Source: Verrucomicrobiaceae bacterium
GTDB lineage: Bacteria; Verrucomicrobiota; Verrucomicrobiia; Verrucomicrobiales; Verrucomicrobiaceae
Direction of reading: 5' to 3'
Length of the DNA: 64,000 nt
NCBI GenBank assembly: GCA_947466075.1
Contig: CANIBP010000035.1
Coordinates: forward strand, 1-64,000
Shown: positions 1 through 8,483 of the stretch, in pieces
How the letters are laid out: every line of letters begins with the position of its first letter
Numbering within the stretch: position 1 is the first letter of the stretch
The notes under the pieces: generated by a model
What the model was told of the DNA's origin: nothing
Seen by the model: only the letters and a program-made list of their open reading frames with translations
The model's database searches: none
Position numbers and translations under genes: made by a program

Positions 1-63
1 CCGTTACGTCCTGATCGACGCGAACCGCGCGCCAAAAAACGAAGGCCGAAGTCCTATCAATTA

Positions 64-153
64 CTAACTGCCCCGCGCCACAAGTTCCAAGAAATCCCCC
101 ATCGTGAACGCTACCGTGCTGCTGCTTAACCGAGTGCCATTCATGCCTGACAT
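64..153 (-). CDS. Possible 29-residue small ORF
   Basis: A short reading frame starts with ATG at 153-151, preceded by a strong Shine-Dalgarno-like stretch (gaggaggaaaag, 154-165), and ends at TAG 66-64. The peptide starts MSGMNGTRLSSSTVAF and has no motif I recognise. It lies downstream of the cytochrome/FGE gene on the same strand. The good ribosome-binding site is the only support; it could equally be chance or the truncated start of something else. Bases 1-63 show nothing I can name. Confidence 0.2.
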   Translation of the reverse strand: MSGMNGTRLSSSTVAFTMGDFLELVARGS

Positions 154-195
154 CTTTTCCTCCTCATTCTCTCTTTGACTACTAGGCTCCGCTAA

Positions 196-2793
196 CTACC
201 GCCCTGCTGGAACTACAACTACCCGAGAGCCCAAGTTGCTGTCTGAATCGGCTCGGTCACCCCCGTTGCGAGCGGCGCTGCGGCAGTGCTGCCCGCGGTA
301 GGACCAGGAGCCGCCACGACGCACGCGGAGGGAGCCAACACTGGCCACTGGGTCCGTGCCGCCAGGAAGTTCCGACGTACCATCCCACGCATCACGGCAC
401 CACTCATACACATTCCCATGCATGTCATAGATTCCCCACGCATTCGGCTGGTAACTTGCCACCGGACTTGGCCTATCCAGGTACGGAACCGCTTTCGTTG
501 TGCCATACGGGAAGCCGCCATTAAAGTTCGCCTGCTTGCTTGTCAGCGTGTCTCCAATGCTGAACACGCTTTCTGTGCCCGCACGACACGCATACTCCCA
601 CTGAGCCTCCGTGGGCAGCGCATACTCCCACCTACTCGTTAGCGGCACTTGTTCGTTTAGCTTCACAATGAAAGCCTGCGCGCCCTCCCAGCTCACACCC
701 TCCACTGGCAGATCTTTGCCGATATAATTGCTTGGATTGTGCCTCATCAGTGCATTCCACTGAGCCTGTGTTACCTCCGTCTGCCCCATCCAGAATCCTT
801 GGCTGATGCGCACATTCACCTGCGCTTCACATTCCTCACGGCCCGCCTCACTGGCCGGACTCCCCATCATGAAACTACCTGCCGGGCAGTAGGCGAATTT
901 CATGAGCACATCGCCGGGCAGCTTCACCTGGATGGCTTTCCCGACCGCGCCGGTGTCGAGCACGCTGCCATCGGGTGGCGGCGTTTTGCCTTCCGCGACT
1001 TTGTCACGCACTGCCTGCTGCCCCCCGAACTCCTCAAAGGGTGGCGCGTTGAATTCCCGCACGTCCCCCAATTCAAGGGCCTGGGTGATGGTCTCGAAGT
1101 TGTTGATGAAGTTCTGCCGCGGAAGGGCGACGCCGGTTTCAAGCTTGGCAGCAAGCAGACGGACGCGCTCCGCTCTGCTGCGCTTGAGGTCCAACAAGAA
1201 GTGCTGGCCGTCCTGGCCGAACTCACTGGCGAGCTGGTCAAGCGTGATCTCACGCATGAATTTGTCGTAGAGCTTGCGCACGGGTTCTTCCGCGCTGGCA
1301 CCGGTGATGACACCGCATTGCGCGGCGGCGGCTTGGAACTTGGTAATGTCTGCACGGACTGCGGCAGCGACCCTGGCCTGGTCATAGAGCGCTGTCACGA
1401 GCGCACGGTCATCGCTGGCAAGCGTGAGTCCTTTGGCGACGGTGGCGAGTTGATCAGGCGGTGGTGGGAACAAGCCTTGCTGGTGGCAGGAGATGCAGGA
1501 AATGCCGTTGATGATGGCACCATCGGCGCGGCTGGCGTCACGAACGATGTTGGTGGGGCCGCGATTGATGAGCTTCCCCTGGTCATTGATGAGCAGGTAG
1601 CCATGCAGGCCATTGGGCAGGGCGAAGACGATCTCACCACCATCCTGATGAAACTCCAACCGCGCATCGCTGGCAAGCCCGGAACCGGGCGGGCCAAGTG
1701 GAGCAGCAAAGAGATCGCCACCGGCCTGATCTTTGCGGTTCTTGTCGAAGTCGTAGCTTTTCCAATAGCCGCCGCCATCGCCCTGCGGATGGCGCTCGAT
1801 CATGCGGTTGCCCTGAGAGACGCCGCTGAGTTCAAAGGCGGCACGCAGCGCACGGCCGCCTTGCAGATTCCGGCGCACCTGGACCTGAAGCTGTTTTTCG
1901 AGCGCCACATCCGCATGGTCGGAACCATCCAAACCGGGAAGCTGCAGCGCCTCGTAGTAGAGCGGCGGCTGGCTGAGCGCGAAGACAAACCAGTCGCCGC
2001 GCACGCGTGGCAGACTGGCATGCGTGAGACGCACGGCTTCCTTCTCGACGACGCTATGACTGAGAATGGCATAAGGATAGAAACTGACGATGCGTTCCCA
2101 AAACTCAGCGGTCCATTTGTAGCTGGAGAGATAGATGCGGAGCACAGTCTGTTCAGGATCGATGGGCGTGGCGGTTTCGACCTTGTCAGACCATGAGAGG
2201 CTGTTGAGCAACTTGTTTACGGCGGCGCGGTAGGTGCTCAAGTCGGCATCGCTGACTGAGGGCTGACCCTTGGCATCCGTCTGGTTGTAGAGATTGGTCA
2301 GGGTAAAGTAACGGATCTGTGCCGGATGGATCTGCGGTGGCAGGCTGTTGAGATCGGCAGAGATGCGGCGGTTGATGTCTTCGTCCGAAATGAATTTTCT
2401 CTTGGGGCTGTCTGCACTGGCAGAGCTGCCTTCGATCCATTGTTTCAGCACGGTGATATCGCCCACAGAAAGCGGACCGCGGTAGTCTTTGTCACCGAGA
2501 CTGCCCTCGCTCTTGGGCATGTGATCATCGTCGTCGATAGTTGAAGTGACGCGCTGAAACAACTCGGACTTCACCGCGCTGCCTGCGGTGATGTGCTTCA
2601 CTTCATCGCGCAGCCTCGCGAGATTGGTGTCCCGGTTCAGCGGGATGCGCTTCTTGCTGTCCGACTTGTGGCACTCGGCGCAGTGCTTCTCGAAGATCGC
2701 GAGGACTTGCGCATCAATGGTGTCGGCTGCGACGACAGTGATGGCTGTGGCCGTCAGGCAAAGCAGTGTGATGAGTGAAACAAGGTGGCGCAT
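196..2793 (-). CDS. Secreted di-haem cytochrome c / FGE-sulfatase-fold fusion protein
   Basis: 865 residues. A signal peptide (about 1-23) is followed by a Planctomycetes-type cytochrome c domain with haem motif C38-A-E-C41-H42. A second haem motif, C433-I-S-C436-H437, sits in the long middle region. The last ~220 residues form an FGE-sulfatase (SUMF1/EgtB) fold, with typical blocks such as MMGSPASEAGR, LPTEAQWEYACR, NVYEWCRDAW and RRGGSW. Near the C terminus only one cysteine follows the RGGSW block, so the copper-binding cysteine pair of true formylglycine-generating enzymes is not evident; a binding or structural role is more likely than sulfatase activation. It is probably periplasmic or cell-surface, with electron transfer inferred from the haems. 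Function of the middle region is unknown. Confidence 0.8.
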   Translation of the reverse strand: MRHLVSLITLLCLTATAITVVAADTIDAQVLAIFEKHCAECHKSDSKKRIPLNRDTNLARLRDEVKHITAGSAVKSELFQRVTSTIDDDDHMPKSEGSLGDKDYRGPLSVGDITVLKQWIEGSSASADSPKRKFISDEDINRRISADLNSLPPQIHPAQIRYFTLTNLYNQTDAKGQPSVSDADLSTYRAAVNKLLNSLSWSDKVETATPIDPEQTVLRIYLSSYKWTAEFWERIVSFYPYAILSHSVVEKEAVRLTHASLPRVRGDWFVFALSQPPLYYEALQLPGLDGSDHADVALEKQLQVQVRRNLQGGRALRAAFELSGVSQGNRMIERHPQGDGGGYWKSYDFDKNRKDQAGGDLFAAPLGPPGSGLASDARLEFHQDGGEIVFALPNGLHGYLLINDQGKLINRGPTNIVRDASRADGAIINGISCISCHQQGLFPPPPDQLATVAKGLTLASDDRALVTALYDQARVAAAVRADITKFQAAAAQCGVITGASAEEPVRKLYDKFMREITLDQLASEFGQDGQHFLLDLKRSRAERVRLLAAKLETGVALPRQNFINNFETITQALELGDVREFNAPPFEEFGGQQAVRDKVAEGKTPPPDGSVLDTGAVGKAIQVKLPGDVLMKFAYCPAGSFMMGSPASEAGREECEAQVNVRISQGFWMGQTEVTQAQWNALMRHNPSNYIGKDLPVEGVSWEGAQAFIVKLNEQVPLTSRWEYALPTEAQWEYACRAGTESVFSIGDTLTSKQANFNGGFPYGTTKAVPYLDRPSPVASYQPNAWGIYDMHGNVYEWCRDAWDGTSELPGGTDPVASVGSLRVRRGGSWSYRGQHCRSAARNGGDRADSDSNLGSRVVVVPAGR

Positions 2794-2877
2794 AGGGGTC
2801 GGTTGATGTGGGATTAATCAGGCATTGGTTGCATGGCGGCATCGCGAGAGCAGGCACCCAAGTTCTTCACGACCGAA

Positions 2878-4833
2878 TCACTGCTCCACCTTGAAGATGT
2901 GCATCGACACACCGCTTGGATTGAGCGCGACGTAGTTGTCCGCGCCACACCATTCGTAGCTTTGATTGTGCATGAGGTCGGTGACTTTGAAGGCACGGCT
3001 GCTGTCGAGGCCGAGGGCGGCGAGGTTGAGATGCACCATGCTCATCACGCCCTGATGCGCATCATGGCTGATGATGCAGAGGATGCGGTTGCTGAAATCG
3101 GGCGTGACCTTGCTGTAACAAATAATCTGGCCGTGGTCGGAGCCGTGGAAGCTCAGGTTGTCGTAGAGGTGCAGCGCCGGGTTGTCGCGACGGATGAGGT
3201 TCAGCGTGCGGATGAAGGCAGTGATGTTGCCGGGCTTGTTGTAGTCGCGCGGCTTGAGTTCGTACTTCTCGCTGTTGTTATACTCCTCCTTGCCGGGATA
3301 CGGAACGTTTTCGCACAGCTCATAGCCCGAGTACATGCCCCAGCTCGATGACAAGGTGGCGGCGAGGGCGGCGCGGATGCGGAACATCTGCGGGCCGGCG
3401 TTTTGCAGGTGCTCAGGCAGGATGTCGGGCGTGTTCGGCCAGAAATTCGCACGGTAATACCAGCGCATGTCGCTTTGCGTGAGTTCCAGTGCGTACTCGG
3501 TCAGCGCATGGCAGCTCTCGCGCCAGGTGAAGTAGGTGTAGCTCTGCGTGAAACCGACCTTGCCCAGCACCTGCATCATCTTCGGCTTGGTGAAGGCTTC
3601 GGCGAGGAACAGCACATCGAGATCCTTGCGCTGGATGGTGGCGATGAGTTCCTCCCAGAACGCGACGGGCTTCGTGTGCGGATTATCGACACGGAAGATT
3701 TTCACACCGACATCGACCCAGTACTGCACCACGTCGGTCAGTTCCTTCCACAAATTGCGCCAGTCGTCGCAGTGGAAGTTGAGGGGATAGATGTCCTGGT
3801 ACTTCTTCGGCGGATTTTCCGCGTAGCGAATGCTGCCGTCGGGACGCTGGTAGAACCAATCTGGATGCGTTTTGACGTAAGGATGGTCGGGCGAGCAGTT
3901 GAGGGCAAAGTCGAGCGCGATTTCCATGCCGCGTTTCTTGGCCTCCTTGATCAGCCAGACGAAATCCTTCTCCGTGCCGAGCGCCGGTTCGATCTCCCGA
4001 TGACCACCCGTCGGACCGCCGATGGCCCACGGGCTGCCGACATCGTCAGCCTTGGCCGTGAGCGTGTTATTTTTGCCTTTGCGGGCGGTGATGCCGATGG
4101 GATGAATCGGCGGAAAGTAGATCACATCGAATCCCATGTGCGCCGCGTGATCGAGTCGTCCCAGACAGTCGCGGAAGGAAGAATGCTTGTCGCTGCGGCC
4201 TTCAGCGCCACGCGGAAAGAATTCATACCAGGAGGAGAACCGCGCCCGTTCGCGCTCGACGATGGCACGCAGCGCATCGGACGTGGTGGACTGCGAGCGG
4301 TCAGGATACTGGTCCATCAGACTCTGCATTTCCTCGGATTGCAGCACGTCCATGATGTCAGAAGGTGCCACGGTAGTGAGCAAATCGGCGCAGTCTTCGA
4401 GCTGCGTCACCGCTGCGGGCACACCGGCGGCACGCGCACGCTTCGCAGCATCGCGCAGTAGTCGTGCTCCTTCCTGAGCCTCAATCGGTGCATCAGGATC
4501 CTTCGCCTGCACGCGCACGGCAAAGGTCTTCTTCCACGAACGGAACGTGTCGCCCCAGGCTTCGACAACGTATTCCCAGCGTCCGGCCTTTTCAAAACGG
4601 CACTGCCCCTGCCAGCGATCATTTTCGCGCTGCTTCATCGGCGCTTCAAACCAACGCCGTGTACCCGCCAGCCGCCAGCGCAGCACCGCACTCATCACAT
4701 CATGACCATCCTTGAAAACATCGCACCAGATGTCCAATGATTCGCCTATCACCCTTTTGATGGGATGGCGACCTCCTTCGAGACAAGGGTAGAAGTTTTC
4801 GATGACAACGGTGGGTGCGTGGGAGGCAGACAT
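2878..4833 (-). CDS. glgE: Alpha-1,4-glucan:maltose-1-phosphate maltosyltransferase (GlgE)
   Basis: 651 residues, close to the usual GlgE length of about 660-700. GlgE transfers maltosyl units from maltose 1-phosphate onto alpha-1,4-glucan chains in cytoplasmic glycogen-like glucan synthesis. The N-terminal domain is followed by a GH13-type barrel. The block FRVDNPHTKP carries the expected nucleophile D383, and FLAEAFT carries the general acid E412. PPIHPIGITARKGKNN and HPDWFYQRPDGSIRYAENPP are characteristic GlgE segments. The ATG at 4833 gives a full N terminus. No treS, pep2, glgB or glgC lies in the window, so the source of maltose 1-phosphate is not seen here. Confidence 0.93.
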   Translation of the reverse strand: MSASHAPTVVIENFYPCLEGGRHPIKRVIGESLDIWCDVFKDGHDVMSAVLRWRLAGTRRWFEAPMKQRENDRWQGQCRFEKAGRWEYVVEAWGDTFRSWKKTFAVRVQAKDPDAPIEAQEGARLLRDAAKRARAAGVPAAVTQLEDCADLLTTVAPSDIMDVLQSEEMQSLMDQYPDRSQSTTSDALRAIVERERARFSSWYEFFPRGAEGRSDKHSSFRDCLGRLDHAAHMGFDVIYFPPIHPIGITARKGKNNTLTAKADDVGSPWAIGGPTGGHREIEPALGTEKDFVWLIKEAKKRGMEIALDFALNCSPDHPYVKTHPDWFYQRPDGSIRYAENPPKKYQDIYPLNFHCDDWRNLWKELTDVVQYWVDVGVKIFRVDNPHTKPVAFWEELIATIQRKDLDVLFLAEAFTKPKMMQVLGKVGFTQSYTYFTWRESCHALTEYALELTQSDMRWYYRANFWPNTPDILPEHLQNAGPQMFRIRAALAATLSSSWGMYSGYELCENVPYPGKEEYNNSEKYELKPRDYNKPGNITAFIRTLNLIRRDNPALHLYDNLSFHGSDHGQIICYSKVTPDFSNRILCIISHDAHQGVMSMVHLNLAALGLDSSRAFKVTDLMHNQSYEWCGADNYVALNPSGVSMHIFKVEQ

Positions 4834-4850
4834 GAGGGGAAGTTTGCGGT

Positions 4851-4887
4851 AGTTGACCGTTGTTTACAGTGGTTGACGGTGGTTTTC
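4851..4887. repeat. Short GTTGACSGTKGTTT-type repeats at the 3' edge of the four-helix-bundle gene
   Basis: Two direct copies of a GTTGAC(C/G)GT motif lie side by side (agttgaccgttgtttac 4851-4867; ggttgacggtggtttt 4871-4886), running into the stop codon of the four-helix-bundle gene. The same motif recurs at 5277-5391 beyond the other end of that gene. Confidence 0.7.
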
Positions 4888-5263
4888 AAAGAGCTTCCGC
4901 ACGGCGCAGTTGGGAGTCGCGCAGGTTGTGGATGCGCACGGCGAGGTCGTAGGCTTGATCGAGAAGTGGATCTGTGGCTTGAGCAGGGGCAAAGCCAAGA
5001 TCTGTGGCAATAATGAGGTCTGAGGCGGTTTCCATCAGCGAACCGTGTGCCTGGTTGGAGAAATGCGCCTGATCCTTGAAGCTGGATCGCCCACAACCCT
5101 CCGCGAGATTGTTGGCCACCGAAACGGCGGCACGCGTCATCTGGCTGGTCAACCCAAAGCGTTCATCTTTCGGGAAACCACGCGAGCATTGATACACGCC
5201 TGCGACCAGCTTGCGCGCATCCTGCCAGACCTCGAGCTTTTCGAAGGGAAACTGTTTTCTCAT
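4886..5263 (-). CDS. Four helix bundle protein (S23 / 23S rRNA intervening-sequence protein family)
   Basis: 125 residues. The order of segments (FEKLEVWQDARKLV, FPKDERFGLTSQMTRAAVSV, NNLAEGCGRSS, then a helix with GSLMETASDLIIA) matches the TIGR02436/S23 four-helix-bundle family. Such proteins are encoded by intervening sequences in some 23S rRNA genes and as stand-alone genes; their biochemical role is not established. The fold is the same kind as the DGR accessory protein Avd, but the motifs here are of the S23 type and the gene is 29 kb from the DGR. Repeats of the GTTGACGGT motif flank it on both sides, as if the gene plus repeats were one inserted unit between glgE and the isomerase-like gene. 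Confidence 0.85.
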   Translation of the reverse strand: MRKQFPFEKLEVWQDARKLVAGVYQCSRGFPKDERFGLTSQMTRAAVSVANNLAEGCGRSSFKDQAHFSNQAHGSLMETASDLIIATDLGFAPAQATDPLLDQAYDLAVRIHNLRDSQLRRAEAL

Positions 5264-5276
5264 GGCGTTGGCAATG

Positions 5277-5391
5277 GTTGACGGTTGTTTACTGTTGATG
5301 ACGGTAGTTCCCGAATCAGCGGCTTTGCCGCTTCATCGGTTTGGAAACCACTGTCAACCATCGTCAACCACCGTAAACAGCCGTCAACTCC
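5277..5391. repeat. Inverted-repeat cluster upstream of the four-helix-bundle gene
   Basis: The left arm (5277-5311) carries the GTTGACGGT/GTTTAC motif on the plus strand and the right arm (5343-5391) carries the same motifs inverted (GTCAACCATCGTCAACCACC, then GTAAACAGCCGTCAACTC). A small perfect hairpin, AGCGG-CTTTG-CCGCT, lies between the arms. The 3' end abuts the stop codon of the isomerase-like gene (5396). Confidence 0.65.
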
Positions 5392-5395
5392 CTGC

Positions 5396-6310
5396 TCACC
5401 CCAGCAAGGGCTTCAGCATCGCGCAAATCTCCGGCACTCTCACGAACGGATCTTCCTTCGTCTCGAATTCGAGCGTGAACCAGCCCTGGTAGTTCGCATC
5501 GCGCATGATCTGGATCACGCGCTTCACATCACTCGGTTCGGATTCCTTGCTGCCTTTGCGGCTGATCTCCATCTTGAGCTGCACGTTGACGGCATAGGGC
5601 GCGATCTTGGCGAGATCGGCATACGGGTCTTCGGTGTGGAAGTTGCCGCTGTCGAGGTTGATGCCCGCCCAGGGGCTCTTGGCGGCCTGCACCATCTTGA
5701 TGAGGTTGTCCGGCTCGGCAACGATACCGCCGTGGTTTTCGAGACCGAGGAAGACGCCCTTCTTGCCTGCGTAGTCGAGGCACTCCTGATAAGATTCAAG
5801 GCAGTTCGCCACCGCCTGTTCTTCGGTGAGGTCTTTTGATTGTGGACCGGCAAACACACGGATGTGCGGTGCACCCATGATCGCAGAGTAATCGATCCAC
5901 TTCTTCGTGTAAGCGATCTGCTCGCTCAGCTTCTCGCCTTTCGGCAAAGCAAAGTTGTTTCCGACTGCTGTTCCGGCGATCTGCACGCCACGCAGGTAGG
6001 CGCGGTGTTTGAGTTCGAGCAGGAAAGCTTCATCGACCTCCGGCGGGAAGAAGTAGCTTGTCACTTCGGCTCCCGGCACACCGTTGTCACCGCACCAATC
6101 GACAAAATCGAGGATGCTCCACGTTTTGCGGTCACCCTTCGGCTTCTGCTCCTTGTCACGCATCCACTGGAAGTACTCGCGGAAGCTGTACGCGGCCACG
6201 CCGAGCTGCATGCGGCTTTTGCCAGGACGCTTGATCGGCTCAATGGCTGGCAAAGTGGAGACGCTGAGAGCGCCGAGGCTGGTGGAGAGAAAATGACGAC
6301 GAGTGATCAT
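5396..6310 (-). CDS. Exported sugar phosphate isomerase/epimerase-like TIM barrel protein
   Basis: 304 residues from the ATG at 6310. The start is chosen because the protein then begins with a Tat-type leader (MITRRHFLSTSLGALSVSTL), whereas the longer frame adds an unrelated hydrophobic stretch. The rest fits the xylose isomerase-like TIM-barrel family (AP endonuclease family 2): LGLENHGGIVAEPDNLIKM, GINLDSGNFHTEDPYADLAKIAPY and FTLEFETKEDPF carry the acidic and histidine metal ligands expected in this family. Substrate unknown, probably a sugar or polyol outside the cytoplasm. It is divergent from the esterase-like gene at 6362, with about 50 bp between starts. Confidence 0.8.
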   Translation of the reverse strand: MITRRHFLSTSLGALSVSTLPAIEPIKRPGKSRMQLGVAAYSFREYFQWMRDKEQKPKGDRKTWSILDFVDWCGDNGVPGAEVTSYFFPPEVDEAFLLELKHRAYLRGVQIAGTAVGNNFALPKGEKLSEQIAYTKKWIDYSAIMGAPHIRVFAGPQSKDLTEEQAVANCLESYQECLDYAGKKGVFLGLENHGGIVAEPDNLIKMVQAAKSPWAGINLDSGNFHTEDPYADLAKIAPYAVNVQLKMEISRKGSKESEPSDVKRVIQIMRDANYQGWFTLEFETKEDPFVRVPEICAMLKPLLG

Positions 6311-6361
6311 GGTGGATGAAAGAACGGGTTGGATTGACAGGATTAACAGAACTCCCAACCC

Positions 6362-7558
6362 ATGAACAAGCTTTCTCTTTTCACCGCCGCCCTGTTTTTA
6401 ACCACATTCGCCTTTGCCGAGCCTGCGAAAGTCCGCCTCTGGCCCGATGGCGCTCCCGGAGCGAAGAGTGATACGGATAAAGATCAGCCCTTCATCAACG
6501 TCTGGCCCGCAGCGAAGGAGAAAGCCAACGGCGCGGCCTTTGTTGTGTGTCCTGGTGGTGGTTACGGTGGTCTTGCGGCAGATCACGAAGGAGTGCAGGT
6601 CGCTAAGTGGTTCAACGGCATCGGCGTCTCTGCCTTCGTGCTGCATTATCGCCTCGGCTCGGCTGGCTATCATTTTCCCACGCAGCTCATCGACGTGCAG
6701 CGCGCCATCCGCCATGTGCGCGCGAACGCCAAGCAGTATGGCATCGATCCGCAGCGCATCGGCATCATCGGTTTCTCCGCCGGTGGTCATCTCACCTCGA
6801 TGGCGGCGACGATGTTCGATGAAAAGCCCGCCGGAGCCACAAACGACGCCGTGGATCAAGTCAGCGCCCGTCCCGATGTCGCCGCGCCAACGTATCCGGT
6901 GATCTCGATGATTGAAGATTACGGCCACAAAGGCTCACGCAAAAATCTACTCGGCCCAAATGACAACGACGAACTTGCGAAGCACGTCAGCACTGAAACC
7001 CGTGTCACCGCGAACACGCCACCGACATTCATCTTCCAGACCGACGAAGACACCGTCGTGCCCGCCGAGAACGCCGTGGCCTTCTACCTCGCCTGCCGGA
7101 AAAACAAAGTGCCCGCCGAACTGCACATCTATCGTCCCGGACCGCATGGCGTCGGATTATTTCTCGGCGATCCCGTGCTCGGCACCTGGAGCGGCCATCT
7201 ACGCGACTGGCTGCGCAATCAAGGCTTCCTCAAGCCTGCCAAACGCACGGCGATTGAAGGCAAAGTCACCGTCAACGGCAAGCCCATAAGCTGGGGCAGC
7301 GTGATCTTCACGCCCGAAGATCCTTCTGCACCCGTCGCCTGCGCCCGTGTGATGGGTGGCAAGTTCAAGCTCGATGACAAGACCGGCCCCGTGCTCGGCA
7401 AAGTGAAACTTACCGTCAGCTACAGCGCCGCCGATGTTCCCGGCCTCGAAACGGCTGATGGGACCGTCGCCACGAAAGAGCAGAAGCCCGGTGCCGGTGA
7501 CTGGAACCTCGAAGTCGGCGAGAACGCGAAGATGCAGGTGCTTGAGGTCAGCCGCTGA
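6362..7558 (+). CDS. Secreted alpha/beta hydrolase (acetylxylan esterase-like) with C-terminal beta domain
   Basis: 398 residues. A signal peptide (1-19) is followed by an alpha/beta hydrolase of the BD-FAE / xylanase-associated esterase type. The oxyanion region PGGGYGGLA, nucleophile S139 in GFSAGGH, acid region FIFQTDEDTVVP and the likely catalytic His in GPHGVGLFL are all present. The last ~110 residues (VTVNGKPISWGSVIFTPED onward) look like a transthyretin/carboxypeptidase-regulatory-like beta domain common in Planctomycetes-Verrucomicrobia proteins. Probably removes acyl groups from plant or algal polysaccharide; the substrate is inferred only from the family. Confidence 0.85.
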   Translation: MNKLSLFTAALFLTTFAFAEPAKVRLWPDGAPGAKSDTDKDQPFINVWPAAKEKANGAAFVVCPGGGYGGLAADHEGVQVAKWFNGIGVSAFVLHYRLGSAGYHFPTQLIDVQRAIRHVRANAKQYGIDPQRIGIIGFSAGGHLTSMAATMFDEKPAGATNDAVDQVSARPDVAAPTYPVISMIEDYGHKGSRKNLLGPNDNDELAKHVSTETRVTANTPPTFIFQTDEDTVVPAENAVAFYLACRKNKVPAELHIYRPGPHGVGLFLGDPVLGTWSGHLRDWLRNQGFLKPAKRTAIEGKVTVNGKPISWGSVIFTPEDPSAPVACARVMGGKFKLDDKTGPVLGKVKLTVSYSAADVPGLETADGTVATKEQKPGAGDWNLEVGENAKMQVLEVSR

Positions 7559-7611
7559 AGCCGCCTGACGATGCCGGTTGGCAAGACTGCCGGTGGCGTT
7601 TATGCTCTGCC

Positions 7612-7941
7612 ATGCTCTACCATGACCCTGAAGGCGATAAGCTGGCACATCAGCAGTTCTGCTTCGTCGCCGACAAGATCGAAGCCAATCCTGCCTTGCT
7701 TCGCATCCCGCTCGAAAACATTGGGCGGTGGCTCGGGCGTGGTCATTGGGCCGAGCGCGAACTGAACCAGTGGCGGCAATGGATTGAAGCCGCGCAGACT
7801 TCTGCGGGCGGAATGAAACGCATGCTCGACCTGCTTCGAGATGACAGCGAGGAGGCGCGGGAATGGAAAGGATTTTCTCCTTTTGCCGGAGTACTCAGTC
7901 CGTCAGAGCGTCAGGGTTTCTTATGCGCATCGAGGCATTAA
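7612..7941 (+). CDS. Small protein, putative antitoxin partner of the downstream nucleotidyltransferase-like gene
   Basis: 109 residues, mostly helical and charged, with no recognised domain. The C-terminal stretch LSPSERQGFL resembles a motif often seen in short partners of nucleotidyltransferase-like toxins. The gene overlaps the next start by 19 nt (7923-7941), so the two are translationally coupled. The antitoxin role is an inference from size and overlap. Confidence 0.6.
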   Translation: MLYHDPEGDKLAHQQFCFVADKIEANPALLRIPLENIGRWLGRGHWAERELNQWRQWIEAAQTSAGGMKRMLDLLRDDSEEAREWKGFSPFAGVLSPSERQGFLCASRH

Positions 7942-8474
7942 TACACATGGCTGATGCGGCGCTCGCCATTACGCGCAGCGGGCGAATCATCGTTTTCGGC
8001 TCATCTTCGCTGCTGGGATCAATTCCTGATGCTGACCAACGGTTTGAATTGATTCGCAGGTCCCTGGATGCGGACTTTATTCTGGATCCTTTTGACGATC
8101 AGATTGCCCGCGTGGCACAGGATGCTTTGGGGGCGGACACAGAGTTTGCACGTCAATTTGGCTATCATGCCGACATAGTCCGCCCGATGGCTTGTGAGAA
8201 CTTCCCACCTGGCTGGGAACAGCGGCTCATACCGTTGGATGGCTGTGCCGGTGTGTTCTGTCTGGAGCCGCACGACATGGCGGTGGCAAAGCTGTTTGCA
8301 GGCAGACCGAAGGACATCACCTTGCTCGCCGAACTCATCCGTGCAGGGCTGATGAACATCGAAGTGTTGTCGAAACGACTATTTGAAACACCGATGACCG
8401 AGGCGTGGATTGTACGCACAGATTTAAAGTTGCGTGAGGCCGCCGAGAAAGGCGGCAAGCCGCTGCCACGATAA
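7923..8474 (+). CDS. DUF6036-like nucleotidyltransferase-fold protein (putative toxin)
   Basis: 183 residues from the ATG at 7923. The N-terminal pattern IIVFGSSSLLGS followed by LDADFIL resembles the GS...DxD signature of a minimal nucleotidyltransferase fold as in DUF6036/AbiEii-type proteins. The later segment LEPHDMAVAKLFAGRPKDI matches the conserved D-K block of that group. Together with the overlapping upstream small gene it forms a toxin-antitoxin-like pair. Activity is not proven; the longer in-frame ATG at 7863 is less likely because it deepens the overlap. Confidence 0.65.
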   Translation: MRIEALIHMADAALAITRSGRIIVFGSSSLLGSIPDADQRFELIRRSLDADFILDPFDDQIARVAQDALGADTEFARQFGYHADIVRPMACENFPPGWEQRLIPLDGCAGVFCLEPHDMAVAKLFAGRPKDITLLAELIRAGLMNIEVLSKRLFETPMTEAWIVRTDLKLREAAEKGGKPLPR

Positions 8475-8483
8475 GTCGCTGAC

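Noticed and set aside
196..330. C-terminal RRGGSW...LGSRVV segment of the cytochrome/FGE fusion as a second variable repeat of the DGR
   Set aside because: It has the same fold and the RGGSW block, but it differs from the template at many non-adenine positions (for example CGC AGC GCC against CGC GCC TCG), so it cannot be a product of this TR. It could only be a VR for a different, unseen template.
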